DNA of 64,000 nucleotides from Alnus glutinosa. Its lineage: Eukaryota; Streptophyta; Magnoliopsida; Fagales; Betulaceae. The DNA lies in the NCBI RefSeq assembly GCF_958979055.1, contig NC_084893.1, positions 8,869,071 through 8,933,070 on the forward strand, given 5' to 3'. Below, one piece after another: positions 21,767 through 31,420 of the stretch. The notes under the pieces are model-generated. The model saw only the letters and a program-made list of their open reading frames with translations, was not told the DNA's origin and ran no database searches. The number at the start of each line of letters is the position of its first letter. The stretch's first letter is position 1. Position numbers and translations under genes: made by a program.

Positions 21767-22470
21767 AACTCCCCATTTGGCCATTCTGGGATAAAAATCA
21801 CTTGACCGGTTTAAAAAATACAATCCTGGTCCAAAAATAAGAATACTCCCCCTTTTTGTCTCAAAAAGACTAGGGGTAAACAGAGTATAGAAAAATCATA
21901 GTTATAAAAATACTCCCCCTTGTTGTCTCAAAAGGACAATGGTAAACAGAGTATATAAAATCTACAGTTATAAAATTACAAATATCCAAAAACATGAATA
22001 AAAGTAAAATGTCTCAAATAAGAGCCAAGAAAACAACACTCAATCCTTATCATCATTATGAGGATGATGGTGCTTGAGGCACTCCTTGATGCCAATCTAG
22101 CACTGCTCAACTCTGACCCTGATAGTGTTGATCTCTCGCTGAAGAGAACACAAAACATCCATCATCTGAGTAAAGCTAGCATTAAGAGATGGAGGAGGTG
22201 GAGCTGTCTAAGAGGAGGAGGCAGCTGCATGCTGATCACCCTATACTGGAGGAGGCTGAAGTGCTTCGCCTTAACCCTCAAATCGAAGTTGAGCATTAGA
22301 CTTTATGAGAGTCTGACTACCAAGAGCATCTTGAACTCTCACCTTGGGCTCAATCTCAACAATATATATCATAGAACAAAAACAGATCTTCGTGACAAGG
22401 CACACAAAAGGCAGACCTGTAGAGTGCTCGTCTCTCATCTTGAGCATGATCTGCAGAATGTGCTTGCAGA
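21767..22470 (-). mobile_element. Internal 3' region of the same LTR element
   Basis: Contains the polypurine tract, a second purine-rich block (caaaaagggggagtatt near 21850) and, on the minus strand near 22271-22483, a protein fragment with the LPFVCLVTKICF-type motif found in plant transposon protein domains of copia-like elements. The lineage (SIRE/Maximus-like) is an inference. Broken; it ends where the pararetrovirus array begins. Confidence 0.5.
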
Positions 22471-22859
22471 AACAAAAAGGCATTCTCTGAATCCATCTAT
22501 CAAAATATTCAGTAATGAGGGATTATGGAAGATAAGGTTTTGGATCTCGCCACGAAGGTCAAGAACATTTTGTTGGACTTTTCTCATTTCCTTAGGACTA
22601 ATTCTTTGGATCTGGTAGATCTCAGTGGGAGATCAGGCCTGACTAATGATCTTTGTCGCTAGCTGATCATTAGGAGAAGCAATGGATTGTAGCAAAATCT
22701 CATTGTAAATTAAATGATACTCGAAGTCTTTCGTGGATTTTTCATAGAGATTTACGTGTTTTTTAATGAAAGATCAAGTTAGATTATATAATAGTATATG
22801 AATATGAATAAGGTAACTAGTGGGATAGTGATAGAATTATCTTTTTTGGAGAAGATGTT

Positions 22860-23870
22860 TCTGCTCTAGGAAGTTGGGAACAACTTCTTCGTCAAAGCAA
22901 ATATTTTTATCAGAATGAGAAGTGGCGGAGTTAGACAGACATAAATCCCAGGGATGTTATAGATGAGAATATTGCATTAGATTCTGATGGCACGGAACGT
23001 TTGGAATATTGTACATACTGTAATGAATGGGGACATGATACATTCACATGCGAATTTACAAAAGACGAATGGAGACCTACATTTACTAACAATGATTATG
23101 ATCTGTATGATGGTTATTACAATAATGATTAGGTTTAGTAGTACTTGATGAAAGTGGAAAAATATGAAGCAGAAGCATGAAGGAATATGATGAAGTGAAG
23201 CAAGCGCATGATGTAGTGGAGCATGAGCTTAGAAGAGCATGTGTATAAAAGGGCATGATGGGAGAAAGTGGAAGACTATGGCAAAATGCACTGGTGAAAT
23301 ATGGCAAGGAATCTGATGATTTATGCATAAAATGCAATGTGGAAAACATACAAAAGACATGGTGACATGAAGGACACAAATGAAGTGGAATATTATGGAA
23401 GCACCATCAGATTGAATTATATGCCACCTCTACCGACACAGAAGACAAAATAATAAACTGACAAAATTTATCAGTATTCAAGAACTATTGTTGCAGTCTT
23501 AGATCAGTCAGAAAATCATGCCAAAATTAATTATTCAAAGTCTTGCGAAATCTTTACTATTGTTCATGAATCATTGATATTTGTAATTTTCCTCTTCTTT
23601 TAGCCTATGTATGGTCAGTATGATGTATGAGGAGGGCAGAGCGATTTTAGAGCAAACTTGAGAGTGAAACACTTCTAGCTTTTTTACTTGCCTTGTAAAA
23701 TCTCTACAATTTCCTTTTGTTGTAATCTTCAGTTTTCTTGCATCCAATCCTTTGAATCTTGTAATTATTTCCGTTTTGCTTCAAAAAATTCAAGTAAAAA
23801 TGTTTATCTATTCATCTTGATTTCCACTATATGATTCTCCTTTATTATATGTTGAATTATATGATTTAAC
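22860..23870 (+). mobile_element. Pararetrovirus fossil: zinc-knuckle and leader region, unit 1
   Basis: A Cx2Cx4Hx4C knuckle (YCTYCNEWGHDTFTC) near 23010-23055 marks the end of the coat-protein-like region. It is followed by the non-coding leader/promoter region (to about 23870). The same order recurs at 26560-27590. Confidence 0.7.
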
Positions 23871-24009
23871 TTCAATTTTATTATTTTCTTTTATGCACTA
23901 CATTCTCGTAAGGATAAGGTCGATTACCGCCTGATTGCCTTATCCCCTCATTACATTTGCATTGCATTATTTTACATTTCTTCATTATTTCTCTGTCATT
24001 CTCTTTATT

Positions 24010-25740
24010 ATCACATGAGTTGGTTTATAGGCTAGTGGAACAAGATTAAATATAGAGTATAAAATATTTAATGCCCATATTTATAATGATGGAGTATGTT
24101 TTAAAACTATATTTATTTTAGTAAAAAATATTAACTCTAAGATAATATTAGGAAATCCATTTTTAGCACTACTTGATCCTTTTATAAAAACAGAAGAAGG
24201 TATTAGCACCAAAATTACGAGACAGAAAATTTTATTCAAATTTATTTTACCATTAATGACTAAAGATATTATCATGTTAAAAAATATTTCAATATTCCAA
24301 TAAATTAATGTCATTTCCAAACAAATAAGAAATAGAAAAAATCATGTTGTCAAATTACCTCATGAATCAAATTTTAATGAAAAAATAATACCGATAAAAG
24401 CCAGGCCTATTCAAATAAATCTAGAATTATTACAAAAAGAATTATTAAGAAATAGTAAATCCCCTTGGAGTTGTTCAGTATTTTATGTCCAGAAAAGTGT
24501 TGAATTAGAAAGAGGAACCCCAAGATTAGTCCTAAATTATAAACCTTTGAATAGGCTTGGCAATTCCGGTTTACGGGTGGGGTTTGTGTCAACCCGACCG
24601 ACCCGATTATACAATCGGGTTCAACATGAACTCGACCCGATTATTAATCGGGTTGAGTTCTTAAACCCGAACACGACCCTATTCTCAAACGAGTTACCCG
24701 AACACAACCCGGGTAACTCGTGAAGAACAATAACTGAAGAATGCAAGAAGCGTGGCCCAATGGCCGAGCCCACTGCCAGCCCAGCACTCAGTGATTACAA
24801 TACTGCACATCGAGTCATCGTCCTCGTTGCGCTTTTCCTCATGGGCTTCCTCTACATCTGCTCGTGTTGATTTTGTGCAAACTCTGCCACCGAGTCACTG
24901 CCTCTTTCTCCTCGAACTCCCTGAGAGCATGAGACAAATCGCGCAATCGATCTAGTACTGGCAGAGCTCGAATCATTAGCAAGTCCACTCCTTTGCACAG
25001 GTTCGACCTGGTTGGAAGATCCGACAATAGAGAAGAGTCAGAAGACGTTCAATCTGGATGAGGGGTCCGGAAGATCGATGGTCGAAGACCATGACTCATG
25101 TATAGAGGTGAATCAGGAGTCAGGAGGCGTGGCTGCGTGAAATGAAACAGTGAAAGAAAGGGAAAGCTGAAAAAGAAAAGGGATACGGGTGCGGGTTGTT
25201 ATGCTACTGGGCTAGGGTTTTTTTTTGTTTTTTGTTTTAAATAATTAACGGGTTATAATCGGGTTGACCCGATTATGATCCGAACTCAATTACCTCAAAT
25301 TCAAACCCTGAATTTTCGTGTTGTGTTTGTGCCGGGTTCACGGGTCGTGTCAAAAATTGCTAACCATACCTCTGAATGAGGCATTAAAATGAATTAGATA
25401 CCCAATCCTTAATAAAAAAGATTTACTTTCAAGAATATATGATACTACAATATTTTCCAAATTTGATATGAAAAGTGGTTTCTGGCAAATCCAAATTTAT
25501 GAGAAAGATAGGTATAAAATTGCTTCTACAGTTCCTTTTGTACACTATGAATGGAATGTTATGCAATTTGGGTTAAAAAATGCTCATAGTGAATTTCAAA
25601 ATATTATGAATGAAATTTTTATTCCTTTCACCAGTCTTTCTATTATATACATTGATGATGTTTTAATCTTTTCAATAGCTAAGGCTTTTCTTCCTGGAGA
25701 TAATTCTTGGACAACATTTATCATAATTTTTTTCTTAAAA
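24010..25740 (+). mobile_element. Pararetrovirus fossil: protease/RT region, unit 1
   Basis: Plus-strand pol remnant. A retropepsin-like ILGNPFLALL block comes first, then after the hAT insertion the RT blocks KFDMKSGFWQIQI and IIYIDDVLIFS (catalytic YIDD near 25650). Broken. Best described as a remnant of the single-polyprotein type of pararetrovirus. Confidence 0.8.
24552..25368. mobile_element. hAT element with internal captured-looking sequence, 817 bp
   Basis: Starts taggcttggcaattccgg and ends aattgctaaccata, flanked by cctttgaa (24544-24551) and cctctgaa (25369-25376), which match at 7 of 8. The uninterrupted sister sequence at 29336 (aaacctttgaatggggc) confirms the empty site. Both ends carry 'acccgattat' hAT-family subterminal repeats. 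Between about 24720 and 25200 lies non-repeat, GC-richer sequence with an open minus-strand stretch (24839-25027; VLDRLRDLSHALREFEEKEA) that looks like a piece of a host gene that I cannot identify. Confidence 0.85.
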
Positions 25741-26560
25741 GTTCGCCTTAAATTCATAATTCCTAATGGATCATCCAATTTAAGAGAAATCCTTCCCATT
25801 CTTAATTCTACAACTTGATCACTATCCGATGAATTAATTAGGTTGTAGTGTTGAGCCGGTTTTACTTCCATATGACTTTCTGGATCAAATTCTAGAACTG
25901 TACTCCAAATTCTCAAAACAGTAGACTGAATAACATTCATACCCAAATGCATTTTCTGTAAATTACTTTGTACATTTTAACAGTATTACCGACTGTGAGA
26001 GGAAAGTCACGTAATTCTTCAATATGTTTCACAGGATAGTAAGACAAGAATCCTTCTTCAAAAAGTTGTGCTCCTAATTCAGGGCTTCCAATTTCATAAT
26101 GTTCCCAGTCTCTATTCATTCGTTACTTGGATATGCCATAATCTTTTTTAGGAATATAAATTAATCTAGGAAAGCTACAACGAGGCTCAAAGACTCTAAG
26201 CGTCTTTCTGCCATAGACTTTCTTGTATTCTTTATCTTCTCCATTAGCAATTAAAATCATTCTCTGAATCCATCTATCAAAATATTCAGTATATGAGGGA
26301 TTATGAAAGATAAGGTTTTGGATCTCGCCATGAAGGTCAAGAACCTTTTGTCGGACTTTTTCCATTGCCTTTGGACTAATTCTTTGGATCTGGTAGATGT
26401 CTGTGGGAGATCGAGCCCAACTAATGATCTTTGTCGCTGGCTGATCATTAGGAGAAGCAATGGATTGTAGTAAAATCTCATTGCAGATTAAATGATACTA
26501 GAGGGATTTCATGGATTTTTCATGGATATTTCTGTATTTTTTAATGATAGCTCGAGTTAG
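25741..26560 (-). mobile_element. Pararetrovirus fossil: opposite-strand ORF1-like block
   Basis: The strand switches abruptly. Minus-strand fragments include LRIWSTVLEFDP (movement-protein-like) and FDRWIQRMILIANGEDKEY. The same block follows the second RT copy (29716-30560) and, in part, precedes the first zinc knuckle (22471-22740), so the inversion predates the duplication. Confidence 0.65.
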
Positions 26561-27589
26561 GTTATCTAATAGTATCTGAATATGAATAGGGTAACTAGTG
26601 GGATAGTGATAGAATTATCATTTTTGGAGAATGTGTTTCTGCTCTAGGAATTTGGGAACAACTTATTCGTCAAAGCAAATATATTTACCAGAATGAGAAG
26701 TGGTGGAGGCAGACATAAATCCCAGGGATGTTATAGATGAGAGAATTGCAGTAGATTTGATGGCACAGAACGTTTGGAATATTGTACATACTGTAATGAA
26801 TGGAGACATGATACATTCACATATGAATTTACAGAAGATCAGTGGAGACCTACTTTCACTAACAATGATTATGATCTGTATGATGGTTATTACAATGATG
26901 ATTAAAAGGAAGCAGATTTAGTATAACTTGATGAAAGTGATAAAATATGGAGCAGAAGCATGAAGGAATATGATGAAGTGAAGCAAGAGCATGATGTAGT
27001 GGAGCAGGAGCTTAGAAGAGCATGTGTATGAAATGGCATGATGAGAGAAAGTGGAAGACTATGGCAAAATGCCCTAGTGAAACATGGTAAGGAATTTGAT
27101 GATTTATGCATAAGATGATAATGTGGAAAAAGTATAATAAACATGATGACATGAAGGAAGTGGAAAATTATAAAAGCACCATCAGATGAAATTATGCACC
27201 ACCTCTATCGACATAGAAGACAAAAAAATAGACTGACAAAATTTATCAGTATTCAAGAATTATTGCTGTAGTCTTAAAATCAGTCAGAAAATCATGCCAA
27301 AATTAAATGTTTAAAGTCATGCGGAATCTTTACTACTATTCATGAATTATTGATATTTGTAATTTTTCTCTTCTTTTAGCCTATATAAGGTCAGTATGAT
27401 GTATGAGGAGGGCAGAGCAATTTCAGTGCAAACTTGAGAGTGAAACACTTCTAACCTTTCTACTAGCCTTGTAAAGTCCCTGCAATTTCCTTTCCTTGTT
27501 ATCTTCAATTTTCTTGCATCCAGTCCTTTGAATCTTGTAACTATTTCCGCTTTGCTTCAATAAATTCAAATAAGAATGTCTATCTATTC
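26560..27589 (+). mobile_element. Pararetrovirus fossil: zinc-knuckle and leader region, unit 2
   Basis: Repeats 22860-23870. A viral-type TATA box, ctatataagg, lies at 27381-27390, and an aataaa signal at about 27560. It runs to the LINE target duplication at 27572-27589. Confidence 0.7.
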
Positions 27590-28592
27590 TAGAGAGAAAA
27601 AAGTCTTGAGAGCTTGGTTTTCTTCGGGAGGGGGTGGTTTTCTTGCCTCCCCCTCCCGGTGGTGATTTCCCTCTGACTCCTCGTGAGTCAGAGAGTTTTT
27701 GTTCCCCCTGAGTTGGTTCAGTGAGGTTAGTTTGTCCCCTAACCTTTAGGGTTGTGGAGTTTTTGTTCCTCCCGGCTAGATCCGGTAGAGGCTAGTCTTC
27801 CCCTAGCCTTTCTAGGCTATGGTGGCTTTTATGTGTTGTTATTTGTTTGTTTTCTTTTGTTTGGCAGGATTTCTCATCTCAAGTTGTCTTCTTTGGGGGA
27901 TTAGCCGAGTGTTCGTGTCGTCGGCGGGATATTTTTTGGCCCGTTCTTTCACCTTGTTTTCTTCAGATTTTGGAAGCCAGATCTGCTCATCCTCACCCAA
28001 TTCTGACTGACACGCGCCACCCAGCCGCGTTCTCCGTAGCCTTCCTCCCCAGCCGCCGCTAGATCCGGCCCTGTCGGTTGCCGGTGACCGCCAGTGGGCG
28101 CTCCGCTGTTTAGTGCGCCTGTGGGTCACGCGTCGCTTTTTTCAGGCCGATCTCGGCGGTTTTCGGTCGTCCGGCGTCGGTCCTCCGTCTGGGTGGCGCC
28201 GGTGTCGGCGCGTGTACCACACGCGCCGCAATCTGGCTTCTTGGCCTTTTTCCTCCACTGCCGGTAGCTTGCTTTTGGGAGATCTCTGCTTCAGTGTCGT
28301 GTGTTTTTTCTCTTTTCTTAGGTCACAGTCTGCTTGTGTTTGGGTTCAATTTTTAAGGGAATATTTTGTTGGCTAATTGCTAGATCTGGACTCTTTTCTT
28401 TAGAAAGCGAGCGTTAACGTAAAGAGGCTCAAATGGCTTTCTTGTAAAAGTTGTATTTCTGCTTGTGCAGCTGTTTATTAAGCCAGATCCTTCTGGTTTA
28501 GAGAATGAGGGACTTGTCCCTTATTTTCAAGTTGTAAGCCTTGGGCTGTTTCGCCATATCAATGAAAGATTACCGTTTCTGTTCAAAAAAAA
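27590..28592 (+). mobile_element. LINE-derived insertion, 1003 bp, 18-bp target duplication
   Basis: Flanked by an exact 18-bp duplication, aagaatgtctatctattc (27572-27589 and 28593-28610), with a poly(A) tail of about 9 nt before the right copy. These are the marks of target-primed reverse transcription. The body is GC-rich (27640-28260) and ends caatgaaagattaccgtttc before the tail. No RT or endonuclease is seen, so it is a non-autonomous, internally deleted or short LINE. Plus-strand frames (27819-28376) are not recognised proteins. Confidence 0.85.
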
Positions 28593-29715
28593 AAGAATGT
28601 CTATCTATTCATCTCGATTTCCATTATATGATTCTCCTTTATTATATGTTGAATTATATGATTTAACTTCAGTTTTATTATTTCCATTTCTGCACTACAT
28701 TCCCGCAAGGCAGATTACCGCCTGATTGCCTTATCCCCTCATTACATTTGCATTGCATTATTTTACATTTCTTCATTATTTCTCTGTCATTCTCTTTATT
28801 ATCACCTGAGTTGGTTTATGGGCTAGTGGAACAAGATTAAATATAGAGTATAAAATACCTAATGCCCATATTTGTAATGATGGAGTATGTTTTAAAACTA
28901 CATTTATTTTAGTAAAAAATATTACCTCTAAGATAATATTAGGAAATCCATTTTTAGCACTACTTGATCATTTTATAAAAACAGAAAAATGTATTAGAAC
29001 TGAAATTATGGGAAAGAAAATTTTATTCAAATTTATTTTACCACCACTGACTAAAGATATTATCATGTTAAAAAATATTTCCATATTCCAAGAAATTAAT
29101 ATCATTTGCAAATAAATAAGAAATAGAAAAAATCGTGTCATCCAATTACCTCATGAATCAAATTTTAATGAAAAAACAATACCGACAAATGCCAGGCCTA
29201 TTCAAATGAATCAAGAATTATTACAAAAAGGATTATTAAGAAAAAGTAAATCCCCTTGGAGTTGTTCAGCCTTTTATGTTCAGAAAATTGCTGAATTAGA
29301 AAGAGGAACCCCAAGATTAGTCATAAATTATAAACCTTTGAATGGGGCATTGAAATGGATTATATATCCAATCCCTAACAAAAAAGATTTACTTTCAAGA
29401 ATATATAATGCTACAATACTTTCAAAATTTGATATGAAAAGTGGTTTCTCGCAAATCCAAATTGATGAGAAAGATAAATATAAAATTGCTTTTACAGTTT
29501 ATTTTAGACACTATGAATAGAATGTTATGTTATTTGGATTAAAAAATGCTCACAGTGAATTTCAAAATATTATGAATGAAATTTTTATCCCTTTCTCCAG
29601 TCTTTCTATTATATACATTGATGATGTTTTAATCTTCTCAATAGCTAAGACTTTTCTTCTTAGAGATAATTCATGGACAACATTTATCATGAATTTTTTT
29701 CTTAAAAGTTCGCTA
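28593..29715 (+). mobile_element. Pararetrovirus fossil: leader end and protease/RT region, unit 2
   Basis: Resumes after the LINE. It carries the same ILGNPFLALL protease-like block and the RT blocks PWSCSAFYVQK, LVINYKPLN and YIDDVLIFS (catalytic YIDD near 29615). Clearly a sister copy of 24010-25740 without the hAT insertion. Broken. Confidence 0.8.
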
Positions 29716-30560
29716 TAAATTCCTAATTCCTAATGGATCATCCAATTTAAGAGGAACCTTCCCATTCTTAATTCTGCAACTTGATCTCTTTCAGATGGGT
29801 TAATTAGGATGCAGTGTTGAGCCCGTTTGACTTCCTTATAATTTTTTGGATCAAATTCTAGAATTGTACTCCAAATTCTCAGGACAGTAGACTGATTAAC
29901 ACTCATACCCAAATGTCTTTTTTGTAAATTACTTTGTACATTTTTAATAGTATTACAGACTATGGGAGGAAAGTCACGTAATTCATCAATATGCTTAACA
30001 TGATAATAAGATAAAAATCATTCTTCAAAAAGCTGTGCTCCTAATTCAAGGCTTCTTATATCATAATGTTCTCAGTCTCCATTCATGCGTTGCTTGGATA
30101 TGCCATAATCTTTTCGAGGAATATAAATTAATCTAGGAAAGTTACAATGAGGTTCAAAGACTCTAAGAGTCTTTCTGCCATAGACTTTCTTGTATTCTTT
30201 ATCTTTTTCATTGGCAATTAACACCATTCTCTGAATCCATCTGTCAAAATATTCAGTATATGAGGGGTTATGGAAGATAAGGTTTTGGATTTCGCCATGA
30301 ACGTCAAGAACCTTTTGTCAGACTTTTCCCATTTCCTTAGGACTAATTCTTTGGATCTGGTAAATCTTAGTGGGAGATTGGGCCTAACTAATGATCTTTG
30401 TCGCTGGCTGATCATTAGGAGAAGCAGTGGATTGTAGGAAAATCTCATTGCAGATTAAATGATACTTGAGGGTTTTCATGAATTTTTTATAGAGATTTCT
30501 ATGTTGTTTATTGAAAGCTCGAGTTAGATTATTCAATAGTATTTGAATATAAATAGGGTA
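29716..30560 (-). mobile_element. Pararetrovirus fossil: opposite-strand block, unit 2
   Basis: Same strand switch and content as 25741-26560 (LRIWSTILEFDP on the minus strand). The recognisable viral text fades near 30560, about 130 bp before the likely leader of the prolyl-tRNA synthetase gene. Confidence 0.65.
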
Positions 30561-31420
30561 ATTAATGTGATGCGGATTAAGAAATATATAAACTTAAAAA
30601 GCTAGGAGAGGGTATCGCTTTGGGAATTGCTGAAGCCCAAAACGACGCCGTTTTGGACTGTTTGTAAACATAAGCACTTTTAGTTTTTAGGGTTTCGTCA
30701 CTTTGACTTCATTTTTCCTCCTCACCTTGCCGCCGCTTGCCTGACTCTCCAGCGCCGTTCCTCTCCGCCAGCTCGTCTCGTTTCCGCCGCTGCTCTTTAG
30801 TCTCAAGTCTGTAAGCTTCTCCAGAATCTCCACTCTTTCTCTCGCTTTCTTTCTTTATATCCGATGCATATTTGTTTGGATTGTTTTTTTTTTTTTTTTT
30901 TTGGTTTAGTATTGTTTATCATGTGATAAAAAAAAATTTAATTTTTTCTACGAATTGTTTGGAAACAATGTGATTTAGTAAATGGGTTTTAGTTGTCTGC
31001 TGAATAGGACTTATATATGGAAGGTGGGTGATAACACGAAAAACGGTAGCAACTATAGAGGATTATTGCATAGAACCAGCCGTGTTATCCTTAGATCTTG
31101 ACGGCGGTTACCAATTATCCTCTACAGTTGCTACAATTTTCTTGCTTTTTTTTTTTTTTTTTACTTTCTTAATTTCTCGGTATTTCTATCGGTTTCCAAC
31201 AGAAGACCCAGATTGGTATTGAATTAAGAATCTATGTAATGGGTCGGTGCCTTTTTCATAAATAAGTCCCCTGGTCTATCTCAATTGACTGATTCTGGTT
31301 TTCGTGGTGATGTTCAAAACTACTGTATGTATCGTATTGGGGTTTGGTCTCATAGCCTTTGTTCTGGATTTTTTTCATTTAATATTTACTGGGTATTTTG
31401 CCCAGGACTAGGTCGAGGAC
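30561..31420 (+). promoter_or_regulatory. Promoter and 5' leader of prolyl-tRNA synthetase
   Basis: A short promoter with the palindromic box caaaacgacgccgttttgg (near 30638-30656) leads into a C/T-rich leader exon (about 30690-30810). A leader intron runs from gtaagctt (30811) to cccag (31405), and the second leader segment ends at the ATG (31421). Leader introns are common in plant housekeeping genes. The transcription start is inferred, not seen. Confidence 0.6.

Larger units (their letters stand above)
22471..30560. mobile_element. Endogenous pararetrovirus array (Caulimoviridae), fossil
   Basis: About 8 kb, derived from a plant DNA pararetrovirus. Parts repeat in the order opposite-strand block, zinc-knuckle region, intergenic leader, protease/reverse transcriptase, opposite-strand block, and then again, with a period of about 3.8-4 kb once later insertions are discounted. 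The petuvirus/florendovirus-like RT wording (PWSCSAFYVQK, RLVINYKPLN) places it in Caulimoviridae; the genus is not certain. It holds two later insertions: a hAT element (24552-25368) and a LINE (27590-28592). The frames carry several breaks each, so it is old and not functional. Confidence 0.85.

Noticed and set aside
22058-22618. 186-aa plus-strand frame
   Set aside because: Antisense to an LTR-element protein fragment and runs into the pararetrovirus array; not an independent gene.
27819-28376. Frames of 63-96 aa in GC-rich DNA
   Set aside because: Inside the 1-kb LINE-like insertion; both strands are open because of base composition.
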